Part shown: positions 6,313 to 13,953 of the stretch, piece by piece | How the letters are laid out: every line of letters begins with the position of its first letter | How positions within the stretch are numbered: the first letter of the stretch is position 1 | From: Candidatus Omnitrophota bacterium | Lineage (GTDB): Bacteria; Omnitrophota; Gorgyraeia; 2-02-FULL-51-18 | Length of the DNA stretch: 37,865 nucleotides | Reading direction: 5' to 3' | Assembly (NCBI GenBank): GCA_016206805.1 | Contig: JACQQX010000038.1 | Location: forward strand, 1 to 37,865 | Notes under the pieces: model-generated | The model's database searches: none | What the model saw: the letters and a program-made list of their open reading frames with translations, nothing else | What the model was told of the DNA's origin: nothing | Translations under genes and position numbers: made by a program

Positions 6313-6579
6313 TTACTTTAACCGTTTTGGCAGTGTATCAATTTTCGCCGCCAGAAGATAATCCTTTTCCGTCAGCGCGCCGGCGTCATGCGTGGATAGT
6401 TCGACGCGGAGTTTCCGGTATCCGGTCAGGTGGATGTCGGGATGGTGGTCCATCGCTTCCGCCTCACGGGCCATGAGATTGATGAAATCCACGGCCGCCA
6501 GGAAGTTCTTCATCCCATATTCCGCGACGAGCGCCTTGCCATCGTCTGTTTTTTTCCAATCGCCTGAAATCTTTTCCAT
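6313..6579 (-). CDS. 4a-hydroxytetrahydrobiopterin dehydratase (PCD/PhhB family)
   Basis: 88 residues, a nearly complete PCD domain. The active-site motif HHPDIHLTGYRKLRVELSTHDAGALTEKDYLLAAKID is conserved, including the HHP and the downstream TH..GGLT-like THDAGALT. The family dehydrates 4a-carbinolamine pterin, recycling tetrahydrobiopterin after aromatic amino-acid hydroxylation; in bacteria without hydroxylases some members have other, unclear roles (for example Moco-related). It starts 4 nt after the ygfZ-like stop, so the two are an operon. No clear Shine-Dalgarno, which fits translational coupling. Confidence 0.92.
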   Translation of the reverse strand: MEKISGDWKKTDDGKALVAEYGMKNFLAAVDFINLMAREAEAMDHHPDIHLTGYRKLRVELSTHDAGALTEKDYLLAAKIDTLPKRLK

Positions 6580-6583
6580 GTTA

Positions 6584-7210
6584 TTATTTTAGCACAGTAA
6601 AAACGAAGCCCATGGCTTTTCCGGTTGCCGGGTCCGTGGTTTGAGAAGTCATGGGGCTGTCGCCGGGAACGATTTGATCTTCGGTTTTCACGACGAGCTT
6701 TTTCGGCGGTTTGCCGCGGTAATGCACCCGCGCGATGACTTCCTGTCCCAGATAACACCCTTTGGTGTAGGAAACATACGCCTCGTCAAAGACATTCAAA
6801 AGCATCTCCTGATCATAATCGATCCCCTGCGCCGGCATGAAATGCCGCAGGCGGTACAGCGTCCATTCGTTTTCGCTAACGGTCGACAACTGTTTTGTGG
6901 GAGAAATAATCATCTGTCCCTTCTCCATATCAAAATACACCTGGTCCGCCTTTTCAACCACCGTGGTATCTCCCAACGCCAGGTATTTTTCCAGATGCTT
7001 GAGCAGCCTTTCTTGAAAAGGCCTCTCCAGAACCATCATCACTTCGTCGGCGCTCAGAAACCTCTGATCGCAAACCGCCACAATGCGCCCGCGGATATCC
7101 AAAAAAGCGTTCTTCGACGCCTCAGGCGCATTGCTCGTATAAGCATTTAAAAATTCCCTGGCCTTATGCTGAAAAAGAAGAACGGATTGGTTGAGTGTAT
7201 ATAGTCGCAT
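6584..7210 (-). CDS. YgfZ/GcvT-like folate-binding protein
   Basis: 208 residues. The YgfZ signature K-G-C-Y-x-G-Q-E is present as YTKGCYLGQEVIARVHYRGKPPKKLV near residue 155, after DYDQEMLLNVFDEAYVSY. These proteins bind folate and support iron-sulfur cluster enzymes such as MiaB. The protein is shorter than E. coli YgfZ (about 326 residues): the N-terminal domain is reduced and the C-terminal barrel ends soon after GKAMGFVFT. Compact forms are known, so this need not be a truncation. The start at 7210 has AGGAAG 4 nt upstream. Confidence 0.85.
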   Translation of the reverse strand: MRLYTLNQSVLLFQHKAREFLNAYTSNAPEASKNAFLDIRGRIVAVCDQRFLSADEVMMVLERPFQERLLKHLEKYLALGDTTVVEKADQVYFDMEKGQMIISPTKQLSTVSENEWTLYRLRHFMPAQGIDYDQEMLLNVFDEAYVSYTKGCYLGQEVIARVHYRGKPPKKLVVKTEDQIVPGDSPMTSQTTDPATGKAMGFVFTVLK

Positions 7211-7688
7211 GCACTTCCTATTTTGAATATTAGTAGAACGGGACCTAATCTAGTGCCGGCTCAGCCACGGTGCAGTCTTCTCACTTCCGCCACAGGGCAT
7301 GGCGGATTCGTCCACAAATCAAAAAGCGATTTGTGGCGAACGCTATGAATAATACCGTTCGTGGGTTCTATGCAATATCGGACGCTCCCTGCGAAGACAG
7401 CACCGTGTCTTCGCCACCGCTATTCAATAGGGGAATGTCTTGGTCGCCCTATTCTTACCAATGAGTTCAAGCCCGCTAATATGCGGTGCTCCGGCAGGGC
7501 ATCCTGTCTGGCGGCGTTGACAACGGCGTGGGCATGGTCTGGCGCACGCCGTGCGCCAGCCACGCACGTTGTCATCGAGCACAATTTCCGCGCAGGGGAA
7601 ATTGTGTGGCCGCCGGACAGGATGCCCTGCCGGAGCTCACTTGCGATTGAATTTATAGGTGAGTGGCTTCATGATAGAATAACTCCGC
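7211..7688. other. Non-coding zone of nested, branched inverted repeats
   Basis: 478 bp without a plausible gene; the short ORFs here have no recognisable product. Two composite inverted repeats fill it. In the first, 7266-7280 pairs with 7394-7408 (one mismatch) and encloses hairpins 7286-7306 and 7307-7340; GCGAAGACA/TGTCTTCGC (7391-7414) is an alternative hairpin. In the second, 7488-7515 pairs with 7609-7636 and encloses hairpins 7519-7573 and 7580-7606. A small AATAGGG/CCCTATT hairpin lies between them. Confidence 0.8.
7488..7636. repeat. 149-bp branched palindrome (28-bp outer stem, two inner hairpins)
   Basis: The outer arms GCTCCGGCAGGGCATCCTGT... and ...ACAGGATGCCCTGCCGGAGC pair over 28 positions with a single T:G mismatch. 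Inside, GACAACG/CGTTGTC with GCGTGG/CCACGC and TGGCGCAC/GTGCGCCA form one long hairpin, and CACAATTTCC/GGAAATTGTG another. Folded, this is a three-way junction. It may be a miniature mobile element or a structured RNA. Confidence 0.85.
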
Positions 7689-8620
7689 ATGCTCACTCTT
7701 TCAAGAAAAGCGCGCATTGGTTTTGAAATTCTTTTCTTCGCCATAGGACTCGTCCTTTTTTGGCTGGTCATCCGGGCCACCGGCTTCTCCAACATTCTTT
7801 TCCAGCTGCGGCAGGCGCAATTGTCGGCCTGGCCTGTTTTTCTGATTTATCCCATAGTCAGTCTCTGGGATACGGCCGCCTGGAAATTGGTGTTCAACCC
7901 TTCCTGGGATGAAGCCATCAAAATCCATGAACTCTTTGTCATCCGCCTGGCCGGGGAAGCGGTCAATAATATCACCCCTTTTCTGGATATCGGCGGAGAA
8001 CCGCTGAAGGTTTACCTGGTCTCCAAACGCTTCGGCGTTCCCGCGTCCCAGGCCATTTCCGCCGGTCTCATCGCCAAAACAACCCTGATCGCCTCGGAAA
8101 CGGTTTTCATCCTTTTCGGTTTTGGTTTTTTTCTTTTTTTCATTCCACTGCCGTACGAATGGAGGATTATTTTTGGAATCACCTTCTTTTTCCTGGCGGT
8201 CATCCTGGCGCTGCTTTTTCTGATTCAAATCAAAAGCGACATGACGCGCTCTTTTTATTCGACGGAAAAAAGCGCCTCTGGGACGCTTTTTCGCTCAATC
8301 TGGCCAGCTGGGTTCTGGGCAGCGTTGAAACTTATTTCTTTTTCCGGATCCTGGGAGCTTCGCTATCCTTCGACCAGGCTATTCTCATCGAAGCCACGGT
8401 GCAATTTGTCCGCGTGGCGAGCTTTTTCATCCCCGGAAATCTCGGAGCGCAGGAATCGGGGCTGGCTTTTTTCTCGCAGGTGCTGGGCTTGGGAGCCCCG
8501 GCCGGGATCGCCGTCAGCCTTTTAAAACGGCTCCGGCAGGTGATTTGGACCGCGGTTGGTTTTGGGATATGGGGTTTTTACCAGTCCTGGTTTTATTCCA
8601 GACGGTCGGTGATTTCGTAA
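7689..8620 (+). pseudogene. UPF0104 / lysylphosphatidylglycerol-synthase-like membrane protein, frameshifted
   Basis: Two overlapping ORFs form one protein. The first frame (from ATG 7689) gives SRKARIGFEILFFAIGLVLFWLVI, several membrane helices, and NNITPFLDIGGEPLKVYLVSKRFGVPASQA, up to MTRSFYSTEK. The second frame continues KRLWDAFSLNLASWVLGSVETYFFFRILG, FFIPGNLGAQESGLAFF and LLKRLRQVIWTAVG. Together about 310 residues, the usual length of this family. The join falls on an A6 tract (8266-8271); seven As would restore one frame exactly. The family comprises polytopic membrane proteins, often encoded near lipid and glycan genes. It could be a real mutation, a sequencing error, or slippage. 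The end overlaps the convergent AsmA-like gene by 28 nt. Confidence 0.8.
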
Positions 8621-9531
8621 AGAAGTCCCGCGGCGATTTTGGGCGCGGGCATGAACATCTTTTTAGCGGAGACCCGGACGCGGACGGGACTGGTTTTCTC
8701 GATAAAAATAGTCGCCTCTCCCCCCTGGATTTCCGCCTTGATCACGCCGGCTTTTTCATCGACTTCTTTGATTTCTCCCAGCGCTTTGGCCGCTTCCATC
8801 CCCGCCCGGAAAGCTTTTTTAGGACTTCCCTTGACAGCCTCGGCCACATCCGGTTTCTGCGCGGCCATCACGGCCAGTCCGGCCGGCAGAAACGACGTGC
8901 CGGCGGCGCTGGCCACGCCATAAATCATCGCCCCCTGGATGGCGGTGTGTTTCAATGACTCCGTCAGGACCAGCGCGAAAAGCTCTCCGGCGCTGGCAAT
9001 GCCGTTGTAGGTGGCTTCTTTCATATCCAGATCGATCATTTCAATAACGGGTTTCGGGCCGAGCGAGTAGTCTTTATAAATAATTTTTCCGATTTTGAGT
9101 TTCAAGACATTGGCGCGGAACTCGGTTTTTTGAGCGGGCTTTTTCTCCTGGTCCGGTTTTTGGCGGGCCACTTTCAGCGCGTCGACATTGAGCCGGCCGT
9201 CGGCGTTTTTGACAATGACCACTTTTTTCATTTCAACTTCCAGGCTGTTCAAAACCAGTTTTTTCCGCCATAGCGCGCCGGCGTCGTAATCGGCTTTGAC
9301 ACGGGGAATCGACAAAAGAATGCCTTTGGGGAATCCTTGGGGATGGACCACCTGAAAATCCCGCACTTCCAATTGGTGCCGCATAAGACTCAGAGAAAGT
9401 CGCCCGATTTTGACGGGCGTTCCCAGGATTTGCGAAGAAACCCGCTCCGCGGCGGCTTCGAGAAGCGCGTCCCGCAGGAACAGTAAAACGATGACCACTA
9501 AAAGCGCTATGCCCAGCCGTTTCCAGAGCAT
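8593..9531 (-). CDS. AsmA/DUF748-like membrane-anchored protein
   Basis: About 312 residues from the ATG at 9531. One N-terminal membrane helix (LGIALLVVIVLLFL) is followed by ERVSSQILGTPVKIGRLSLSLMRHQLEVRDFQVVHPQGF, the typical start of AsmA-like proteins, in which beta-strand repeats follow an inner-membrane anchor. Later segments are beta-rich (KLVLNSLEVEMKKVVIVKNADGRLNVDAL), then Ala-rich and helical around residues 195-270, and beta again. Relatives span the periplasm and influence outer-membrane lipid assembly. The ORF-track start (9576) would add 15 residues from the preceding gene. It is the last gene of the phosphorelay operon, 2 nt after the receiver gene; a link with that pathway is only positional. 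Confidence 0.7.
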   Translation of the reverse strand: MLWKRLGIALLVVIVLLFLRDALLEAAAERVSSQILGTPVKIGRLSLSLMRHQLEVRDFQVVHPQGFPKGILLSIPRVKADYDAGALWRKKLVLNSLEVEMKKVVIVKNADGRLNVDALKVARQKPDQEKKPAQKTEFRANVLKLKIGKIIYKDYSLGPKPVIEMIDLDMKEATYNGIASAGELFALVLTESLKHTAIQGAMIYGVASAAGTSFLPAGLAVMAAQKPDVAEAVKGSPKKAFRAGMEAAKALGEIKEVDEKAGVIKAEIQGGEATIFIEKTSPVRVRVSAKKMFMPAPKIAAGLLYEITDRLE

Positions 9532-9533
9532 GT

Positions 9534-9917
9534 TTAGCGTCCTTCCGATTTTGGCAGCCGCACAACATCCAGCCAATAGTTTTTAAATGTTTTCATGGTT
9601 TCTTCCAGGTCAAAATAACTGATGGGCTTGGTGATATAGGAACTCGCGCCCAACGCGTACATCCTGGACACATCCTCTTCGTCCCGCGAAATCGTCAAAA
9701 CCACCACCGGAATGCGCCGCAAATCCGGGTGAGCCTTGATTTCCCTCAGGGTCTGACGGCCGTCTTTCCAAAGCTCTTCCCCATCCACCACACGGCGCAG
9801 GCGGTTGGTCGTCCTTAAATCGGCGAGGGCGCCTAAGGTGAGTTCGTATTGGTCATCGTCGTTTTCGGCGATGAGAACGATGGGCTGAGTCATCGGGGTA
9901 TTTTGGGTTATGGTCAT
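9534..9917 (-). CDS. Rcp1-like receiver domain lacking the phospho-acceptor segment
   Basis: About 127 residues. It starts with PIVLIAENDDDQYELTLGAL (acidic pocket EN-DDD) and ends with IPVVVLTISRDEEDVSRMYALGASSYITKPISYFDLEE (conserved T and K), clearly the receiver family that serves phytochrome-type kinases. Between VVDGEELWK and DGRQTLREIKAHPDL the usual 30-40 residues containing the phosphorylated Asp (LLDLNLP) are absent, without a frameshift. As read, it cannot be phosphorylated at the normal site. I start at the ATG at 9917 (GAGGGG 9 nt upstream) rather than the TTG of the track; ATG 9893 is also possible. It follows the CheY-like gene by 49 nt. Confidence 0.85.
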   Translation of the reverse strand: MTITQNTPMTQPIVLIAENDDDQYELTLGALADLRTTNRLRRVVDGEELWKDGRQTLREIKAHPDLRRIPVVVLTISRDEEDVSRMYALGASSYITKPISYFDLEETMKTFKNYWLDVVRLPKSEGR

Positions 9918-9966
9918 GCTGAGCAACCCCTCTTTTTAAATTAAAAACGCGATAAACTTCCGTTTT

Positions 9967-10380
9967 TCAAGCCATGACAGAAGGGTGTTGCGCATCTTGA
10001 GATCCCTCCCTCGGCAAAAGACGCCGGATTTCCCCCAAAAGATCGCCGGTACGGAATGGTTTGCGGACATAAGCGTCTGCGCCTGCCTCATAACCCATTT
10101 GTTCGTCCCGCTCCAGCATTTTCGCCGTGAATAAAATCACGGGGATTTTTTGAGTGCGTCCGTCCTGCTTCAGACGCCGGCAAACTTCATAACCATTGAG
10201 CCTGGGAAGCATGATATCGAGAATGATCAAATCAGGATTTTGCAATGCGGTTTGCTTCAAAGCCGCGTCGCCGTCCATGGCCGTGCACACCTCAAAACCC
10301 TCCGATTCCAGCCGCTTGGCCACGATTTTGACAAGATTCACTTCGTCATCGACAATGAGAATTTTAAAAGAAGATTTCAT
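9967..10380 (-). CDS. Response regulator, single receiver domain
   Basis: 137 residues: KILIVDDEVNLVKIVAKRLES (DD acidic pair), PDLIILDIMLPRLNGYEVCRRL (phospho-acceptor Asp), IPVILFTAK (switch Thr) and DAYVRKPFRTGDLL (conserved Lys). No output domain, so it likely relays phosphate or acts by protein contact. Its ATG overlaps the stop of the MASE1 kinase by 4 nt, which makes it the natural partner of that kinase. Confidence 0.92.
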   Translation of the reverse strand: MKSSFKILIVDDEVNLVKIVAKRLESEGFEVCTAMDGDAALKQTALQNPDLIILDIMLPRLNGYEVCRRLKQDGRTQKIPVILFTAKMLERDEQMGYEAGADAYVRKPFRTGDLLGEIRRLLPREGSQDAQHPSVMA

Positions 10381-12404
10381 GGGACCACCACCTTCGTGAC
10401 CGAAGCGGTGGCTCTGGCGAATAAACTCATCGCGTCGGCGCCGTCACGCGGGTAAACCGCCGTGCCGATGTTCACCGACAAATGAGAGAAACGCCCTTCT
10501 TCGACCGCTTGAATCCACAAATTGAGCGCTGATTTAATCTGTTCGATCATGGCGGAGCCTCCGCCGGGATCCGACGCGGCGATGATGACCAGCCAATGGG
10601 ATTTCACCGGGATAATCGAATCGGTGTGATGGATGTACCGGTGCAGGAAATCGATCAGCTCTTCCGAGCGGCGGCCCCAATGGGCGATATCCAAAGCGAC
10701 CATGACCACGGCGTCCTGCTTGTACTGCCTGGTGATTTTCAACTGGTCACGAAAACTCTCCTCCAGTTCCAATTGCCACGAGTAAATGGGGAGTGTAAAG
10801 AAAAACTCGGCGCCCGCCCCCTCTTGGGAGGAAACGGAGATGGCGCCCTTATGCATTTCAACCAGCTGCTTGCAAAGCATCAGTCCCAGACCCGTGCCGC
10901 TGGGTTTGTCCTTGCCTAGCCCCACCTGGGAAAATTTTTGAAACAGCTTGGGGATGTCTTCGGCGGAAATCCCCCGTCCATTGTCCTGGATCGATACGAC
11001 CACGTGGCCCTCCACTTCCCTGGTTTTAAAAATGATGACGCCTCCGTCGGGACTGAATTTGACGGCATTGGACAAAAGATTATCGATCACCTGGCTGATT
11101 CGATTGGGATCGACAAAAACATCCGGCGCAGGCGCCAAATCCATTTTGACCGTCCGATGCGCCAGAATGGCCTTATACTGCCTGACACTTTTTTGGATGA
11201 GCTCATCAATGGAAATTCTCCTCCGGGATAAACGCAGACGATTGGCCTCGATTTTGGAAATGTCGAGCATGTTGTTGATGAGACTGGTCAGCCGGTCGAC
11301 GCTTTCATCTATTGTCATCAAAAAATCACGCTGTTCTTCGTTGATCGGCCCGAGCACTTTATCGAGCAAAAGGGCCGTTCCTTCTTTTAAAGCCGCCAGA
11401 GGAGTGCGCAATTCGTGGCTCACCGTCGCCATGAACTCATCCTTCATGGCGCTGAGTTCCTTGAGTCTTTTGTTGCTGGACTCCAGCGCCGTGGCTTGTT
11501 CCCCTCTGATGGCGGCGAGATCAGCCGTCGCTTTCTCGGCATTTTTTCTTTCCATGATGGCCGCGGCCAGCGCGAATCCGGTCATCGTCAGCGTCATGAC
11601 AAATATTTGGAGGAAAATGAGCGATTCGCTCAAATTTCCCTGCATAAACGGGCCAAACCCGTGCACGGTTCCCCAGATGGCCAAAACCGCGGTTAAGAAA
11701 ACCGTGGCGGCTACGCCGCGCTTGCCAAAACGGAAAGCGGCCCAAATGACAAAAAGAATCAGCACATACACGAGCGGATTGAAAATATTGGTTTCAAAAA
11801 TAATGCGGCAGGCGGCCATCAGAAGAAAAAGGATCGAAGTAAATTCCAGAAACTGCTTGGGCTTCCATAGCAAAAACTCGCGCGGCGAAGACCAGGTGAG
11901 TAAAAGTGGTGTCACCACAATCACTCCCGACAAGTCTCCCAGCCACCAGGTGCGCCACAGCGTCGAAAAACTCGACCATAACGCGAAACGCGCCAGACAA
12001 AGGCTGATGACGCCAAAAGTGGCGGCCGTGAAACAGCTGAAAACTTCAATGATGAAAAATTTAAAAACATTGGTGGAGCGGTCCAGAAGATCGTCATTCG
12101 ACCCTATCCATCGCCGGATGAAAAAAACGCCTAAAAGCGCCTGAAGCGTGGATCCGGTCGCGATGCCGAAGGAAGACATGAAAGAATAAAATGAAAAAGA
12201 AGCCAGTTCGTTGAAAAAACCGGCATTGACGATAAACGACCCGATCCAGATGCCCGGCCATAAACGTCTTCCGAAAAAAAGCAGCGCGGCTAGCGCCAAA
12301 CCCGAAGGAATCCAAACCACCGTGACATTGCCCGGATCAATAGCCGTCAGAAAGCCCAGTCGCGCTGTGAGGATGTACAATACCGCCACAACGGCGGATT
12401 TCAT
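10377..12404 (-). CDS. MASE1 sensor histidine kinase with degenerate GGDEF-like C-terminus
   Basis: 675 residues. Residues 1-290 are a MASE1 membrane sensor (LTARLGFLTAIDPGNVTVVWIPSGLALAALLFFGRRLWPGIWIGSF and about eight helices). A short coiled coil leads to HisKA (MATVSHELRTPLAALKEG, phosphorylated His) and HATPase (NLLSNAVKFSP, DNGRGIS, GTGLGLMLCK). After the kinase comes about 150 residues resembling a GGDEF domain (VVMVALDIAHW..., LSVNIGTAVYPRDGADAMSLFARA), but the GGDEF loop is replaced by VKSHWLVI, so no cyclase activity is expected. Operon position between REC-GGDEF-REC and two receivers (4-nt overlaps) points to one phosphorelay. Confidence 0.9.
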   Translation of the reverse strand: MKSAVVAVLYILTARLGFLTAIDPGNVTVVWIPSGLALAALLFFGRRLWPGIWIGSFIVNAGFFNELASFSFYSFMSSFGIATGSTLQALLGVFFIRRWIGSNDDLLDRSTNVFKFFIIEVFSCFTAATFGVISLCLARFALWSSFSTLWRTWWLGDLSGVIVVTPLLLTWSSPREFLLWKPKQFLEFTSILFLLMAACRIIFETNIFNPLVYVLILFVIWAAFRFGKRGVAATVFLTAVLAIWGTVHGFGPFMQGNLSESLIFLQIFVMTLTMTGFALAAAIMERKNAEKATADLAAIRGEQATALESSNKRLKELSAMKDEFMATVSHELRTPLAALKEGTALLLDKVLGPINEEQRDFLMTIDESVDRLTSLINNMLDISKIEANRLRLSRRRISIDELIQKSVRQYKAILAHRTVKMDLAPAPDVFVDPNRISQVIDNLLSNAVKFSPDGGVIIFKTREVEGHVVVSIQDNGRGISAEDIPKLFQKFSQVGLGKDKPSGTGLGLMLCKQLVEMHKGAISVSSQEGAGAEFFFTLPIYSWQLELEESFRDQLKITRQYKQDAVVMVALDIAHWGRRSEELIDFLHRYIHHTDSIIPVKSHWLVIIAASDPGGGSAMIEQIKSALNLWIQAVEEGRFSHLSVNIGTAVYPRDGADAMSLFARATASVTKVVVP

Positions 12405-13648
12405 TGGACTAGCCGCGCGATTTTTTCGACAAGATCCTCGGCGGAGAAGGGTTTGGTGACATATTCATTGGCGCCGATGACTTTGCCGATCACGTGATCC
12501 ACGTCTGAACCTTTGGCGGTGAGCATGATAATCGGTACGCGGGAAAAAAGCTTGTTGCGGTCCTCGCGGATGGCTTTGCACACTTCTTCTCCGCAGAACT
12601 TAGGGAGCATGAGATCGAGAATGATGAGATCCGGATGGCCATGCCGGGCCTCTTCCAGCCCCTGCTCCCCATCACCGGCTGTGTTGACTTGGTAGCCGAG
12701 CTTCCTGAGCCGGGCGCTTAGAAACTTTTGGATCGCGTAATCATCTTCGATGATCAGGATTTTTTTCTGGGACTCCCTCTTCTGGAGTTTGGACTCGTAC
12801 ATGATCCTATCCGCCTCCGCGATCAGCGCGTCCAGTGACAAGCCTTCGGCCGGATCATAACGCCGGGCGCCGGCGCTAAGCGACAGCTGAAAACGGAGCG
12901 TAGGCAGCGTATTGAACGCTTTCACGTTCTGGTCCAGGCGTTTCAAAAAAAGGTTGGGACCGCCATTGCGGGAATCAACCGCCAGAACCACAAATTCATC
13001 CCCGCTGATCCGCGCGATGATATCCGATTTGCGGAATGTGGTTTTTAGAATCTCAGCGGTTTGGGTCAGCACCCAGTCCCCTTCCTTGTGTCCATACGCG
13101 TCGTTGATTTTTTTTAAACCGTCCACATCGACGAAAATAAACGTCAGATTGTCCTTGGTGCGGGCATTGAGCTTGACCTCATGCTCGGCCAGCGCGAAAA
13201 ATCCCCTGCGGTTATAAAGACCCGTCAAATCGTCATTCAGCGAAAGATTGACCAGCTCACTTTGCAGCCGATGCCGCTCAACCGCGTACCACAGAATCCG
13301 GGCGATGAGCTGGGTGCCGAATTTGCCCTTGATTAGATAATCCTGAGCGCCGGATTTGACCGCCTCAAGACCCGCGGCCTCATCATCCAGCATCGTCAAT
13401 ACCACGATGGCGGTTCCCGGCGCGTGCGACCGGATTTGTTTGAAGGTGTCCATGCCTTTGGAATCCGGAAGGAAAAGATCGAGTAAAATAATATCCACTT
13501 CCTTGCCTTCATTCAAAAATTTCAGCGCGGGTTCCAAACATTCAAAATGCACGACTTCAAAAAAGGGGTTTTTGGAATCCGCCAGGCGTTTTTTGAGGAT
13601 TGCGGCATAAGTGGGGTTATCTTCGACAAGAAGGACTTTGAACGTCAT
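12401..13648 (-). CDS. REC-GGDEF-REC response regulator, probable diguanylate cyclase
   Basis: 415 residues. The first receiver is at 1-125 (LLVEDN, IILLDLFLPDSKG, VLTMLDD, DYLIKGK), the GGDEF domain at about 138-300 (DDLTGLYNRRGFF, FVDVDGLKKINDAYGHKEGDWVL, ISGDEFVVL) and the second receiver at about 300-415 (IIEDD, LIILDLMLPKFCG, MLTAKG, YVTKPF). The active-site variant SGDEF is usual among active enzymes. RKSD lies five residues before it and fits the inhibitory I-site RxxD for cyclic di-GMP feedback. Two receivers allow input from two phosphate donors. Its start overlaps the HTH gene (ATGA) with AGGAGG 4 nt upstream. The nearby exopolysaccharide operon is a typical cyclic di-GMP target, but a link is inferred. 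Confidence 0.92.
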   Translation of the reverse strand: MTFKVLLVEDNPTYAAILKKRLADSKNPFFEVVHFECLEPALKFLNEGKEVDIILLDLFLPDSKGMDTFKQIRSHAPGTAIVVLTMLDDEAAGLEAVKSGAQDYLIKGKFGTQLIARILWYAVERHRLQSELVNLSLNDDLTGLYNRRGFFALAEHEVKLNARTKDNLTFIFVDVDGLKKINDAYGHKEGDWVLTQTAEILKTTFRKSDIIARISGDEFVVLAVDSRNGGPNLFLKRLDQNVKAFNTLPTLRFQLSLSAGARRYDPAEGLSLDALIAEADRIMYESKLQKRESQKKILIIEDDYAIQKFLSARLRKLGYQVNTAGDGEQGLEEARHGHPDLIILDLMLPKFCGEEVCKAIREDRNKLFSRVPIIMLTAKGSDVDHVIGKVIGANEYVTKPFSAEDLVEKIARLVQ

Positions 13649-13869
13649 AAAACCTCCTTCCGACCCTTATCTTCGGCCTTCAGCCATTCCATCGTGACTT
13701 GATCCGCCACCCAAGAATCCAAAAGTCGCCGGCTAAACCGCCATTGGGAGCCTATTTTAAAACCCGGTAACGCCCCCCTCTGGGCCATGCGGTAAATGGT
13801 CGTATTATTCACTCCAAAACGCTTGGCCACTTGTGGAATCGATAGGAAGTCCTCTTCTCCGGTAATCAT
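13645..13869 (-). CDS. Excisionase/MerR-type helix-turn-helix protein
   Basis: 74 residues. DFLSIPQVAKRFGVNNTTIYRMAQRGALPGFKIGSQWRFSRRLLDSWV is a full HTH_17 (excisionase-family) DNA-binding domain with the usual winged end (WRF). Such domains occur in phage excisionases and in stand-alone regulators; nothing else in the vicinity is phage-like. It is the first gene of the phosphorelay operon, with a sigma70 promoter just upstream and TAGGAGAA as ribosome binding site, and may be the DNA-binding output or autoregulator of the operon. Confidence 0.88.
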   Translation of the reverse strand: MITGEEDFLSIPQVAKRFGVNNTTIYRMAQRGALPGFKIGSQWRFSRRLLDSWVADQVTMEWLKAEDKGRKEVL

Positions 13870-13888
13870 TTTATTCTCCTATACATTA

Positions 13889-13917
13889 ATTATACCCTGA
13901 TCCGCGAGTTCAGTCAA
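13889..13917 (-). promoter_or_regulatory. Sigma70-type promoter of the phosphorelay operon
   Basis: On the minus strand TTGACT (13917-13912) is separated by 17 bp from TATAAT (13894-13889), 19 bp before the HTH start codon. Upstream lie a 14-bp palindrome AATAATGCATTATT (13928-13941) and inverted words AGTCAATAT (13912-13920) and ATATTGACT (13957-13965), which could be operator sites. Confidence 0.85.
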
Positions 13918-13953
13918 TATACGCTAGAATAATGCATTATTGGATAGTATTGA

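Noticed and set aside
8012-8228. Minus-strand ORFs opposite the LPG-synthase-like gene
   Set aside because: Lys/Arg-rich shadow frames of membrane-helix codons, with no homology pattern.
10948-12144. 398-residue plus-strand ORF
   Set aside because: Antisense shadow of the MASE1 kinase: Ser/Arg-rich with no recognisable domain, whereas the minus-strand frame is fully conserved.
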